Shown here one piece after another: positions 34,116 to 42,697 of a stretch of DNA of 64,000 nt. A model generated the notes under the pieces. That model was not told the origin of the DNA. It searched no databases and saw only the letters and a list, made by a program, of their open reading frames with translations. Each line of letters starts with the position of its first letter. Position 1 is the stretch's first letter. The DNA is from Clostridia bacterium. GTDB taxonomy: Bacteria > Bacillota_A > Clostridia > Oscillospirales > CAG-272. The stretch lies in NCBI GenBank assembly GCA_017501345.1, contig JAFVXC010000008.1, positions 1-64,000 on the forward strand. The letters run 5' to 3'. The position numbers were made by a program, and so were the translations under genes.

Positions 34116-35891
34116 ATGTTAAAACGATTTTTGTCCTATTACAAGCCTCACAAGTTGATCTTTACCCTCGATATGCTGGCGGCGCTTCTCGTCGCTCTCA
34201 TCGGAATCGTCTATCCGATTATGACCCGGACGATGCTGAATGATCTGTTTCCGAACAGAGAGTACAAGAAGATCGTTTTGTTCGGCCTCGGACTTCTTGG
34301 GATCTATCTCGTGCGTATGCTGCTGAATTTCTTCATTCAGTATTACGGTCACGTAATGGGTGTTCGGATGCAGGCACAGATGCGCTCAGATATGTTTCGG
34401 CATCTCGAAAGGCTTCCGTACAGCTTTTATGACGGACATGAGACCGGAAAAATTATGTCGCGTATGACGAATGATCTGATGGACATCAGCGAGCTTGCGC
34501 ATCACGGCCCCGAGAATCTTTTGATCTCGTCGATCTCGATCATCGTATCTTTTATCTATCTTTCGAGTATCAATATCTATCTGACGCTGATTATTTTTGC
34601 GTGCGTTCCCTTTTTGCTCCTCATCTCCTTCGCGCTTCGCAAAAAGATGCGGAATGCCTTTCTGAAGAGCCGCGAATCGACCGCACAGATCAATGCATCG
34701 CTTGAAAGCAGTATTTCGGGCATTCGCGTGACCAAGGCATTCACCAACGCCGAGAAGGAGCAGGAAAAATTCGAGGAGGGAAATGCGGCATTTGTCGCAT
34801 CCCGTAAGGAAGCCTACTGTGCAATGGGGCAGTTCCATTCGGGGACGGAATTTATCACGAATATCTTTAACGTTGTCGTGTTGATCGCGGGCGGAATGTT
34901 TCTCTTTGGCGGCTCGATCTCGCTTGGCGACTATTCTACGTTTATCGTATCGGTCAGCCTTTTTATCAGCCCCGTTATGACGCTTATCAATTTTATGGAG
35001 CAATACCAGAACGGCGTTACGGGCTTTGAGCGCTTTATCGAGATTATGGATGCGGAGCCCGAGCGTGATGATACAGGGGCGATCGATGCGGGAGTGCTTG
35101 CGGGACGGATCGAGTTTTGTGGCGTCAGCCACTCCTACGACGACAGCAAGACCGTGCTTGACCACGTGAGCTTTACCGTGGAGAAGGGCAAGACCTTCGC
35201 GCTTGTCGGTCCGTCGGGCGGCGGAAAAACAACGATCTGCCATTTGATCCCGCATTTTTACGAGACCAATGAGGGGAAGATCCTGATCGACGGAAAGGAT
35301 ATCCGCTCCTTCACGAATGAGTCGCTGAGAAGGAATATCGGAATCGTTCAGCAGGACATTTATCTTTTCAATTCCTCGATCCGCGACAATATTCTCTACG
35401 GGCGGCTTGATGCCACCGAGGAGGAGGTGATCGCGGCTGCGAAGCGCGCAAATATACACGAGTATATTATGACACTGCCCGATGGCTACGATACACAGAT
35501 CGGAGAGCGCGGCGTCCGCCTTTCGGGCGGTCAGAAGCAAAGGCTTTCGATCGCACGCGTATTCCTCAAGAACCCCCCGATCCTGATTCTCGACGAGGCG
35601 ACGAGTGCGCTTGATAACACGACCGAGATCCTCATTCAGCAGGCGCTCGACGAGCTTTGCCGTGGCCGCACGACGATCGTGGTCGCGCACAGACTTTCCA
35701 CCGTAAAGAATGCGGATGAGATCGCGGTAGTATCCGACGGGCAGATCGTGGAGCAGGGTACGCACGACGCACTTCTCGATGCGGCCGGTGTGTACGAAAA
35801 GCTCTATCGGTTGCAGTTCCGATCCGACCGTATGGAGACAGGTGAAAACGAGGAGGCAGAGCGCGAGGCGCTTCGGCTGAAGCTCGAGTAA
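34116..35891 (+). CDS. ABC-type exporter, fused permease and ATPase
   Basis: A 591-aa half-transporter of the MsbA/LmrA type that should act as a homodimer or with a partner. Residues 1-320 contain six membrane helices (LDMLAALLVALIGIVYPIM onward) and coupling-helix segments; the ATPase domain has Walker A GPSGGGKTT, Q-loop VQQDIYLF, signature LSGGQKQR, Walker B ILILDEATSALD and H-loop VAHRLST. The substrate (lipid, drug or peptide) cannot be predicted. It has its own promoter, an AAGGAAAG ribosome site and a terminator, so it is a single-gene unit. Confidence 0.9.
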   Translation: MLKRFLSYYKPHKLIFTLDMLAALLVALIGIVYPIMTRTMLNDLFPNREYKKIVLFGLGLLGIYLVRMLLNFFIQYYGHVMGVRMQAQMRSDMFRHLERLPYSFYDGHETGKIMSRMTNDLMDISELAHHGPENLLISSISIIVSFIYLSSINIYLTLIIFACVPFLLLISFALRKKMRNAFLKSRESTAQINASLESSISGIRVTKAFTNAEKEQEKFEEGNAAFVASRKEAYCAMGQFHSGTEFITNIFNVVVLIAGGMFLFGGSISLGDYSTFIVSVSLFISPVMTLINFMEQYQNGVTGFERFIEIMDAEPERDDTGAIDAGVLAGRIEFCGVSHSYDDSKTVLDHVSFTVEKGKTFALVGPSGGGKTTICHLIPHFYETNEGKILIDGKDIRSFTNESLRRNIGIVQQDIYLFNSSIRDNILYGRLDATEEEVIAAAKRANIHEYIMTLPDGYDTQIGERGVRLSGGQKQRLSIARVFLKNPPILILDEATSALDNTTEILIQQALDELCRGRTTIVVAHRLSTVKNADEIAVVSDGQIVEQGTHDALLDAAGVYEKLYRLQFRSDRMETGENEEAEREALRLKLE

Positions 35892-35898
35892 TGATATA

Positions 35899-35941
35899 AA
35901 ATTCCCGCAAACCGAGAGGAATTATCGGTTTGCGGGAATTT
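35899..35941. terminator. bidirectional terminator
   Basis: AAATTCCCGCAAACCG and CGGTTTGCGGGAATTT form a 16-bp stem between two convergent genes, with short T-rich tracts on both sides. Confidence 0.85.
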
Positions 35942-35971
35942 GTTTCAAAGATAGAAGCTCTTACCTTGGAT

Positions 35972-37201
35972 TCAGAAGGCCCAGTTTCCGTCGCGGAAGA
36001 TCGGAACGGTCTTGCCGTCACGGGTGACAGCGTCGATCGACAGATCTTCAGAGCCGATCATAAAGTCGACGTGAATGATTGAATCGTTGATGCCCTTCTC
36101 ACGACATTCTTCGAGGGTATATTTTTCGAAATCCTTGATGCAGTTTGTAAAGCCGAAGCCGAGTGCAAGGTGGCAGCAGGCATTCTCATCAAACAGTGTA
36201 TTGTAGAAGGTGACGCCCGAATTGCAGATCGGGGAGTCGTAGGGAACGAGCGCACATTCGCCGAGGTAAGCGGCTCCCTCGTCCATTGAGATCATTGTGC
36301 GGAGCAGGTCCTCGTTCTTTTCGGCCTTGCAGTCGACTGCCTTGCCTTCTTTGAAGGTGATCGAGAAATTCTCGATCAATTCACCGCGGTAGGAAAGGGG
36401 CTTCGTCGAAACGACCGTGCCTTCGGCCTTGCCGCGCATCGGCGACGTGAAGATCTCCTCGCTCGGAATGTTCGGGTTGAATTCGACGCCCGTGTTGACC
36501 GTGGTCTCCGAGCCGCCCATAAAGAGCGCGTCGGGGATCAGGCCCACGCGGAAATCGGTTCCGTTTGCCGACTTGTAGCGAAGCTCCGCAATTCCGAGAG
36601 AGTTCAGATAATCACAGCGCTTGTGCAGCTCCTCGTTGTGTGCGTCCCACGCGGCGCAGGGGTCGTCGCCGTCTGCGCGGGAGGTGTAGAGGATCGTTTC
36701 CCAAAGCTTTTCGACAGCAGAGCAGGCGCGCAGCTCGGGGAAGACCTTTTTCGCCCACTTCTTGCCCGGAACGGCGGCAATGCACCACTGATATTTGCTT
36801 TCCTTCGCGTCGCGGATCGGCTTTGTGATCGGGTAGAGCGCCTTTTGCGCCTTTGCGACCTTTTCCTGATTGATGCCGCGAAGTCCGTCGGGATCCTCGG
36901 ATTCGATATAGATCATTGCAGGCAGGCGATCGACCGACAGCTTCAGCTTTTCGACCTCCCAATCCTCCATCGTGGAAAGGCTCTTCAGCGTGCGGTAGCG
37001 GTAATTCAGCTTCGCGAGGGGCTGATACTGCCACTCGACCGTGACCTTAGCGGCGCCCGCCTTGTAGCATTCCTCGACGGTCATACGAACGAATTCGGGC
37101 TGGTCAAGGTCGGCGCGGATGATGACCTCCTGCCCCTTCTGAATGTTGACGCCCCGTCTTGCAATGAGACGGGCATATTTTTGCATTACTGTTTTTTTCA
37201 T
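35972..37201 (-). CDS. M29-family aminopeptidase
   Basis: A 409-aa cytoplasmic metallo-aminopeptidase of the thermophilic aminopeptidase (AmpS/PepS) family. Features are the N-terminal KYARLIARRGVNIQKGQEVIIRADLDQPEFVRMTVEECYKAGA, GGSETTVNTGVEFNPNIPSEEIFTSP, FKEGKAVDCKAEKNEDLL and LGECALVPYDSPICNSGVTFYNTLFDENACCHLALG, which carry the Glu, His and Asp metal ligands. The last residues include IIHVDFMIGSEDLSIDA. The start at 37201 has AAGGA upstream and a promoter above it; a longer frame from 37249 has no better site. It trims peptides for amino-acid use. Confidence 0.92.
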   Translation of the reverse strand: MKKTVMQKYARLIARRGVNIQKGQEVIIRADLDQPEFVRMTVEECYKAGAAKVTVEWQYQPLAKLNYRYRTLKSLSTMEDWEVEKLKLSVDRLPAMIYIESEDPDGLRGINQEKVAKAQKALYPITKPIRDAKESKYQWCIAAVPGKKWAKKVFPELRACSAVEKLWETILYTSRADGDDPCAAWDAHNEELHKRCDYLNSLGIAELRYKSANGTDFRVGLIPDALFMGGSETTVNTGVEFNPNIPSEEIFTSPMRGKAEGTVVSTKPLSYRGELIENFSITFKEGKAVDCKAEKNEDLLRTMISMDEGAAYLGECALVPYDSPICNSGVTFYNTLFDENACCHLALGFGFTNCIKDFEKYTLEECREKGINDSIIHVDFMIGSEDLSIDAVTRDGKTVPIFRDGNWAF

Positions 37202-37255
37202 AGCATTCCTTTTCTCTCTTTCATTTGCGGACCCTTCCGCAGCTTTCACGGTTAT

Positions 37256-37284
37256 AGTCTACCACGGAAATGGGGAAAAGTCAA
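37256..37284 (-). promoter_or_regulatory. promoter of the M29 aminopeptidase gene
   Basis: On the minus strand TTGACT (37284-37279), a 17-bp spacer and TAGACT (37261-37256). Confidence 0.65.
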
Positions 37285-37338
37285 GAAGGTTTTAGAGAGG
37301 GAATCGAGCGCACAATTGATAAAATCCCCGGATAAGTA

Positions 37339-37367
37339 TTGACAAAGGGCGTTCATTGTAGTATAAT
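37339..37367 (+). promoter_or_regulatory. promoter of the LRR lipoprotein leader
   Basis: TTGACA (37339-37344), a 17-bp spacer and TATAAT (37362-37367). The expected transcript start, near 37374, coincides with the first arm of the large inverted repeat. Confidence 0.85.
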
Positions 37368-37372
37368 GAATA

Positions 37373-37590
37373 CGCCAAACTAACTCAATAAACGTGAAGA
37401 CGGGTGTACTATCTCTATTTATAGGGATAATTATACTCTTTTTTAGCCACAATTACATTATTGAATTTGATAAAATGCAAATTCCATTTATGTAATTGTG
37501 GTTACACCCATTTCACGTAAAGTTAGTTTGGCGACTATCGGAGTTTGCGTTTTTGTGCGCTTGCTTCGGTAGGCGCACTTTTATTTTTTT
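37373..37590 (+). ncRNA. folded leader RNA or small RNA ending at an intrinsic terminator
   Basis: Nested arms close a long hairpin: CGCCAAACTAACT (37373-37385) with 37521-37533; ACGTGAA (37392) with TTCACGT (37512); GGGTGTA (37402) with TACACCC (37503); CCACAATTACAT (37447) with ATGTAATTGTGG (37490); GAATTTG (37463) with CAAATTC (37478). A 38-nt one-sided bulge (37409-37446) interrupts it. It ends in a terminator just before the ribosome site of the LRR gene. It may be a cis-acting attenuator or a separate small RNA; no known riboswitch core was recognised. Confidence 0.55.
37555..37590 (+). terminator. intrinsic terminator in the LRR leader
   Basis: GTGCGC and GCGCAC around a 12-nt loop, then TTTTATTTTTTT. 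CAGGAGG of the downstream gene begins right after the T-tract, so the gene is expressed only by read-through or antitermination. Confidence 0.8.
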
Positions 37591-37601
37591 CAGGAGGCTT
37601 T

Positions 37602-39890
37602 ATGAAGAAAGCAAAACGAATTTTGGCACTCATCCTGTCAGCACTGATGATCTTTAGCCTTTTCTCGCTCACGTCGTGTGACGAAGACGCGGACACAGAC
37701 GGAGAAACGACCGAGAGTACCGCCGACAGTACGGGTGGAGGAGGCGACTCGACGACCGATCCCGATTCCACAACCGAGGGTGACGCATCTTCCGACGACG
37801 AGATCACGACGGAAGGGGACGCGATTGAGCCCGATGTCACCACGGGCGGCGTAGTGATTGAGCCTGACGTTACGACGGACGGAGGGTCATCAACCGAGCC
37901 CGAGTCCACGACAAGTGGGGAAATTACCACAGGGGGCAGTTCGGTACTTGAACCCGAAACGAACAACAATGTGGGTACCACCCCCGAGCCCGAAACGACC
38001 ACGGGCGGCGGTACAACGCCCGAGCCGGACTCGACCACACAGGGAAGCGGAACGACACCCGAGCCCGAGGAACCTGCCAGCGAGGGACTCGAATTTGCCT
38101 TGAATGATGATGGAATTTCCTATTCCGTCGCAGGTATTGGCACTTGTACCGATACCGACCTTGTAATTCCGAGTACATATGAAGGCTTGCCTGTTACGAG
38201 AATCGGGTGGGATGCGTTTAAGGGTTGCAGGAGCCTCACGAGCGTGACGATTCCAGACAGTGTCACGAGCATTGGCGATAGCGCGTTCGCGGGTTGCAGG
38301 AGCCTCACGAGCGTGACGATTGGCAACGGTGTCACGAGTATTGAGATGAGTGCGTTCGATTATTGCACGAATCTCAATGCGGTCTATATCAACGACATTG
38401 TAGCATGGTGTAATATTTCGTTTGTTCCCTTCTTGCAACCAGATATCTACTATTCTTCAAAACCTCTCTACTATGCAAACCCTCTCTACTATGCAAATAA
38501 CCTCTACTTAAACGGAAGGCTTGTTACGGATCTCGTGATCCCCGACAGTGTCACGAGCATAGGGAGCGGTGCGTTCTCGGGTTGCAAAAGCCTCACGAGC
38601 GTAGTAATCGGTGATAACGTTACAAGTATTGAGGATAGAACGTTTGAAAAGTGCACCAACCTCACGAGTATCGACATCCCCAACAGTGTCACGAGCATAG
38701 GGAGCGGTGCGTTCTCGGGTTGCACGAGCCTCACGAGCGTATCAATCGGTGATAACGTTACAAGTATTGAGGATAGAACGTTTGAAAAGTGCACCAACCT
38801 CACGAGCATCGACATCCCCGACAGTGTCACGAGCATAGGGAGCGGTGCGTTCTCGGGTTGCACGAGCCTCACGAGCGTAGTAATCGGTGATAACGTTACA
38901 AGTATTGAGGATAGAACGTTTGAAAATTGCACCAACCTCACGAGTATAACTTTTCCTAATAATGTAACTGTTGTTGGAGGTATATACGGAGCATTTCATG
39001 GGTGCACAAGTCCTATGAGCGTCACTCTTGGAAGCGGGGTTACAGATATTAGCTTTTTGAGTGATCTTAACATTGCAAGCTATGCAGTTGATTCTCAAAA
39101 TCCAATGTATGAATCTAAAGACGGAAACCTATATTCTAAAGGTGGTATGGCACTAATCAAGTACGCTGCCGGCAAGACCGACACATCGTTTACGGTTCCC
39201 GAGGGTGTTATAAGTGTTGGTAACCGCGCTTTTTACGGTTGCACAAGTCTCACGAGCATTGAATTATCAAATAGTGTTACAGTCATTGATAAGTATGCAT
39301 TCTATGATTGCAACTCTCTCGCGAGCATCGAAATTTTGGATAACGTTAAGAGCGTTGGGGCACATGCTTTTGAGGACTGTACAAACCTTACAAGCATTAC
39401 GCTTGGTAGTGGTATTACGGGGATTGAGTTTGGCACTTTTATGGGATGCTCTAGTCTCACAGGTATTACGATCCCCAACAGTGTTACGAGCATTGGAGGA
39501 TCCGCATTCACGAGCTGTACAGCTCTTACAAGCATCACGATTCCCGACGGTGTATGGAGCATTTCGTTACATACATTTTCCAATTGCACAAATCTTACGA
39601 GTATTACGCTTGGTAGTGGTATTGCGAGGATTGAGTATGGTGCTTTTAGGGGATGCTCGAGTCTCACGAGCATCATCATCCCCAAAGGTGTAACTTATAT
39701 TGATGAGGGAGCATTTTCTGATTGTCCCAATCTTACAAGTGTCATCTTCGAACACGCCTCCGGTGAATGGACCGTTACCACCTCGGGCGCTTCGAATGGT
39801 GTGGTTGTAGATATAAGTGATCCTGCCGATGCAGCAATGTATTTGAAAATGGTCTATTGCGATTATGACTGGCACTATAATGGAGACTAA
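37602..39890 (+). CDS. BspA-like leucine-rich repeat lipoprotein
   Basis: A 762-aa surface protein. The signal peptide ends in lipobox LTSC (about residue 26). Residues 27-160 are an Asp/Glu/Ser/Thr/Pro-rich spacer with repeated TTGG and TPEPE motifs, fit to span the cell wall. From about 175 on it consists of BspA-type (LRR_5) repeats such as IPDSVTSIGSGAFSGCTSLTSVVIGDNVTSIEDRTFE. BspA-family proteins serve in host or matrix binding; the ligand here is unknown. Three 138-bp units (38546-38959) are nearly identical at DNA level. The start at 37602 has CAGGAGG 4 bp upstream. Expression probably depends on the leader RNA. Confidence 0.88.
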   Translation: MKKAKRILALILSALMIFSLFSLTSCDEDADTDGETTESTADSTGGGGDSTTDPDSTTEGDASSDDEITTEGDAIEPDVTTGGVVIEPDVTTDGGSSTEPESTTSGEITTGGSSVLEPETNNNVGTTPEPETTTGGGTTPEPDSTTQGSGTTPEPEEPASEGLEFALNDDGISYSVAGIGTCTDTDLVIPSTYEGLPVTRIGWDAFKGCRSLTSVTIPDSVTSIGDSAFAGCRSLTSVTIGNGVTSIEMSAFDYCTNLNAVYINDIVAWCNISFVPFLQPDIYYSSKPLYYANPLYYANNLYLNGRLVTDLVIPDSVTSIGSGAFSGCKSLTSVVIGDNVTSIEDRTFEKCTNLTSIDIPNSVTSIGSGAFSGCTSLTSVSIGDNVTSIEDRTFEKCTNLTSIDIPDSVTSIGSGAFSGCTSLTSVVIGDNVTSIEDRTFENCTNLTSITFPNNVTVVGGIYGAFHGCTSPMSVTLGSGVTDISFLSDLNIASYAVDSQNPMYESKDGNLYSKGGMALIKYAAGKTDTSFTVPEGVISVGNRAFYGCTSLTSIELSNSVTVIDKYAFYDCNSLASIEILDNVKSVGAHAFEDCTNLTSITLGSGITGIEFGTFMGCSSLTGITIPNSVTSIGGSAFTSCTALTSITIPDGVWSISLHTFSNCTNLTSITLGSGIARIEYGAFRGCSSLTSIIIPKGVTYIDEGAFSDCPNLTSVIFEHASGEWTVTTSGASNGVVVDISDPADAAMYLKMVYCDYDWHYNGD
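38546..38959 (+). repeat. three tandem 138-bp repeats in the LRR gene
   Basis: Units begin at 38546, 38684 and 38822, each starting with CAGTGTCACGAGCATAGGG and encoding two 23-residue LRRs (46 aa). Only a few substitutions separate the copies, implying recent duplication and a chance of copy-number change. Confidence 0.85.
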
Positions 39891-39950
39891 CCCCAAATGG
39901 AGTGAATGAAACTAGATTTACTGAAACAACAATAAATCAAGGAGGCAAAT

Positions 39951-40349
39951 ATGAAAACGAAAGATATAAAACTGCATATCTCCAATCTGTGCCAAAGGTA
40001 TAATATTGATCCATTGTTCCTTCATGCACATCACAAAAAAATGGCTTCTAACATCTCTGACAATCGAATTTCTTGTGAAATATCAAATCCCCATAATATT
40101 GATTTCAGAAAGTCTCGTTACGTAGTTTTGTATATTGAAGAATATGAGTGGTATGTTGTATGGAATACAATACCAATACATAGTGTATATTCTGTGTCTT
40201 TAAGAGACGCAGAAGCCGCACGCGCAAAAGGGACTACATGTGTAATAAAAAATTGCCAATATCCCGGTTGGGGAACAGAGGTTGTGCAAATCCTCAATGA
40301 GTTGGAATTCGAAGATTTTATTAAAAATATTGAAATTGCCGAAACTTAA
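39951..40349 (+). CDS. orphan protein of unknown function
   Basis: A 132-aa soluble protein, preceded by AAGGAGG and followed by a terminator, so it is probably a real gene. No signal peptide, membrane segment or recognised motif is present; residues 55-85 (SRYVVLYIEEYEWYVVWNTIPIHSVYSVSLRDAEAARA) look like a small alpha/beta domain. Codon use is markedly AT-richer than in flanking operons (many AAA, ATA, TAT), suggesting acquired DNA. It lies 60 bp after the LRR gene and may share its transcript. Confidence 0.65.
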   Translation: MKTKDIKLHISNLCQRYNIDPLFLHAHHKKMASNISDNRISCEISNPHNIDFRKSRYVVLYIEEYEWYVVWNTIPIHSVYSVSLRDAEAARAKGTTCVIKNCQYPGWGTEVVQILNELEFEDFIKNIEIAET

Positions 40350-40355
40350 TATTAC

Positions 40356-40392
40356 CCCGCCTGCGCGTTTCTCTGTGTGGGCGGGCTTTTTG
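40356..40392 (+). terminator. intrinsic terminator after the orphan gene
   Basis: CCCGCC (40356-40361) pairs with the GGGCGGG at 40379-40385, followed by CTTTTTG. Confidence 0.75.
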
Positions 40393-40430
40393 TATGGTTT
40401 CGTGTTGCGAGAGCGGCACATATAAGGCCC

Positions 40431-40565
40431 CCTCCGAGAGGGGGCTCCCGCAGAGCGGGTGGGGGAGAATACGTAAAGATGGAGATTTGTCTATTCTCAT
40501 CGTAACGCAGGCTCCTTCCGTCTTTTGCCTCCGGCAAAATCCACCTCCCTCCCGGAGGGAGGCTC
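40431..40565. repeat. palindromic intergenic repeat
   Basis: GCCCCCTCCGAGAGGGGGC and CTCCCTCCCGGAGGGAGGC stand at opposite ends, with CCCGCAGAGCGGG and TTTTGCCTCCGGCAAAA hairpins between them. Such CCCTCCG-bounded elements are widespread between genes in gut Clostridia genomes. It encodes nothing. The rest of 40393-40624 shows no supported feature. Confidence 0.55.
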
Positions 40566-40624
40566 TTATGCGGATGGGTTTCGTGTCGAAGGTCATTGTT
40601 CACAGAAATATAACATTTTCTTTG

Positions 40625-40653
40625 TTGTCAAATTCTGCAATTTGTGGTATTAT
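40625..40653 (+). promoter_or_regulatory. promoter of the carboxyltransferase operon
   Basis: TTGTCA (40625-40630), a 17-bp spacer and TATTAT (40648-40653). A leader of about 190 nt follows, in which TTTTCGGTT (about 40732) can pair with AACCGAAAA (about 40797). Confidence 0.55.
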
Positions 40654-40848
40654 TTAAGTATAATCGGGGAGAAGGTGGATTTCACCGGAAGTGTGCGTTT
40701 TTCGTGATAATTGTAATATAAAAATCGGAGATTTTCGGTTGGTTTATTGCAATTTGCAAAAACGTACGCGGTGCGGTTACGCATCTCCGAGAGGAAAACC
40801 GAAAAGTAATTTTTGGAATTTTTCGGAAAGGACAGGACGTTTGACTGA

Positions 40849-42225
40849 ATGAGTAACAGCTTGAATTTGAATTATACCGTGTCGCACGACAGCGGCGAGG
40901 GAAATCGCCGCGCTGAGGCGTTCTTCGACGCAGGAACCTTCGTAGAGATCGGCGCACACCTCAGAAGAAGCGGCGACAGTGCCGAGTTTGAGGGCGTTGT
41001 CACCGGCTACGGTGCGGTGGACGGTAAGCTTGTATTTGCATTTTTCCAGGACAATGGACGTAAGAAGGGCGCGATCGACGCGCTTTACGCACGTAAGATC
41101 GCACAGATCTATTCGCTTGCGATGAAGAACGGTGCACCGATCGTCGGCGTGCTTGACAGCGCGGGCGCTTCGATCTACGACGGCGCGGCTTCGATGGCGG
41201 CGTACGGCGTTTGGATGAAGTCGGTTGCCGATGCATCGGGCGTGATCCCGCAGATCACCGTGATCGACGGCGTTTGTGCAGGCAGTGCGGCGATGGTTGC
41301 GGCAATGTCCGATTTCGTCGTTCGCGTGGAGGAAAGCGCGGAGATTTATCTGAATCCCTCGTACGAAGAGGAGCAGACCGCTCCCGAGACCGACGGTCTC
41401 GTTGCGACTACGGCAGAGGATGAGGCGGCTGCGTTTGCCTCGGTCAGAACCCTTCTCTCGCTCCTTCCTGCGAACAACGCAGAGGGGACGGTCGTGCTCG
41501 AGTCCTCGGATGACCCGAACCGTGCGATTCAGTGGAACAACGCTGATCTTGCGGCATCCCTCAAGGCGCTTGCCGACGGCGGAGAATATTACGAGCTCTA
41601 CGCGGATTACGGCAAGGGCGTTTCTACGGGCTTTCTTGCCCTCGCAGGCGTTGTTTGCGGCGTGATCGCGAGCAATTCCGTAGAGAATGGCGGCGCGATC
41701 GGCGGAGAGGAAGCAAGAAAGGCCTCGAAGCTGATCTCCTTCTGTGACGCGTTCGGTCTGCCGATCGTGAATCTCGTTGATTCGGTCGGACTGAAGAACG
41801 AATCGGCTCCCGCGATGGTGCAGGAGCTTGCAAAGCTCGCGGGCGCTTACGCGAATGCAGATTGCCCCGTGGTGACGGCGGTGGTCGGCAAGGCATACGG
41901 TGCAGGCTTTACGCTGACGGGTGCAAAGGCGCTCGGTGCGGACGTTGTGTTCGCGCTTCCCGATGCTTCGATCAGCCTTCTGTCTCCCGCTTCCTCGGTC
42001 GCATTCCTTTGGAACGACCGTGTTTCGGAGGACGTGAGCCGCGAATCGCTCGAGAAGGAATGGCAGGATGCGTACGCATCTCCCGCTGAGGCGGCTTGCC
42101 GCGGCGAGGTCGATGACGTTATCGCACCCGAGGAGCTTCGCGCACGTCTTGCGGCTGCAGTTTCTATGCTGATCTCAAAGGCAGACGGCACGCCGAGCCG
42201 CAGGCATCCCACCCTGCCGCTCTGA
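40849..42225 (+). CDS. acyl-CoA carboxyltransferase, 12S/MmdA-like
   Basis: A 458-aa crotonase-fold carboxyltransferase related to methylmalonyl-CoA decarboxylase alpha, propionyl-CoA carboxylase beta and transcarboxylase 12S. The first lobe shows FEGVVTGYGAVDGKLVFAFFQDN, GAPIVGVLDSAGASIYDGAASM and GVIPQITVIDGVCAGSAAM; the second has GVVCGVIASNSVENGGAIGGEEARKASKLISFCDAFGLPIVNLVDSVG. It moves CO2 between biotin and an acyl-CoA. It is shorter than the usual 510-520 aa and diverged between the lobes (about 165-215). First of four genes whose products together form a biotin-dependent complex. Confidence 0.8.
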   Translation: MSNSLNLNYTVSHDSGEGNRRAEAFFDAGTFVEIGAHLRRSGDSAEFEGVVTGYGAVDGKLVFAFFQDNGRKKGAIDALYARKIAQIYSLAMKNGAPIVGVLDSAGASIYDGAASMAAYGVWMKSVADASGVIPQITVIDGVCAGSAAMVAAMSDFVVRVEESAEIYLNPSYEEEQTAPETDGLVATTAEDEAAAFASVRTLLSLLPANNAEGTVVLESSDDPNRAIQWNNADLAASLKALADGGEYYELYADYGKGVSTGFLALAGVVCGVIASNSVENGGAIGGEEARKASKLISFCDAFGLPIVNLVDSVGLKNESAPAMVQELAKLAGAYANADCPVVTAVVGKAYGAGFTLTGAKALGADVVFALPDASISLLSPASSVAFLWNDRVSEDVSRESLEKEWQDAYASPAEAACRGEVDDVIAPEELRARLAAAVSMLISKADGTPSRRHPTLPL

Positions 42226-42239
42226 AGGGGGACAAGCGT

Positions 42240-42614
42240 ATGAACGTAAATTCCCTCACCTCGTTGATCCCCGAGTCGGTGAATCCCGCGGTCATATACG
42301 CCGTTCTTGTGATTCTTGTCGTGCTTGCGCTGTACGGTCTCGTAACACTCATTCGTCGGGGAAGGGACGCGCGCGGAGAATCGAAGGATAACGGCGCAGG
42401 AGCGTCGGTCGGGAATCCCGATGACGCGGCGATCGCGGCGGCAATTGCGGCTTCGATCGTTGTCACCGAGGATCAGGCACTGACGGCAGCGATCACGGCG
42501 GCGGTTGCGGTCTATCTTGAAATGGAAAACGGTGGAAAGTCCTCGCTTCCGACGGGATTCCGGGTGGTTTCCTTCAAGAAGAGAGGCGGCGCTTGGAACC
42601 GCTCTTCGAAATGA
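42240..42614 (+). CDS. OadG-like small membrane subunit
   Basis: 124 aa with one membrane helix (residues about 17-38, PAVIYAVLVILVVLALYGLVTLI), a charged linker, an Ala-rich helical segment (DDAAIAAAIAASIVVTEDQALTAAITAAVAVYLE) and the end FRVVSFKKRGGAWNRSSK. This layout matches the gamma/delta subunit (OadG, PF04277-type) of sodium-pumping decarboxylases, which anchors the carboxyltransferase. It starts 14 bp after the preceding gene with GGGGG upstream. Confidence 0.7.
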   Translation: MNVNSLTSLIPESVNPAVIYAVLVILVVLALYGLVTLIRRGRDARGESKDNGAGASVGNPDDAAIAAAIAASIVVTEDQALTAAITAAVAVYLEMENGGKSSLPTGFRVVSFKKRGGAWNRSSK

Positions 42615-42697
42615 CCGAAGTCCTTTTAGAATTTAATTTGAAATCCAAATCAGTCTATATCAAGTAAATCTATCAAGTAAAGAGGAGATATAAAATT

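Noticed and set aside
37373..37533. Retron msr-msd or a MITE
   Set aside because: No reverse transcriptase gene lies nearby, which argues against a retron. The outer repeats lack flanking target duplications, and the transcription start coincides with the repeat edge, which argues against a MITE.
37373..37590. 6S RNA
   Set aside because: A long interrupted hairpin from a strong promoter fits loosely, but the large bulge is wholly on one side and no symmetric open-promoter-like bubble is present; position just before a ribosome site favours a leader.
38546..38959. CRISPR-like array
   Set aside because: The periodic repeats are coding, 138 bp long without variable spacers, and belong to the LRR gene.
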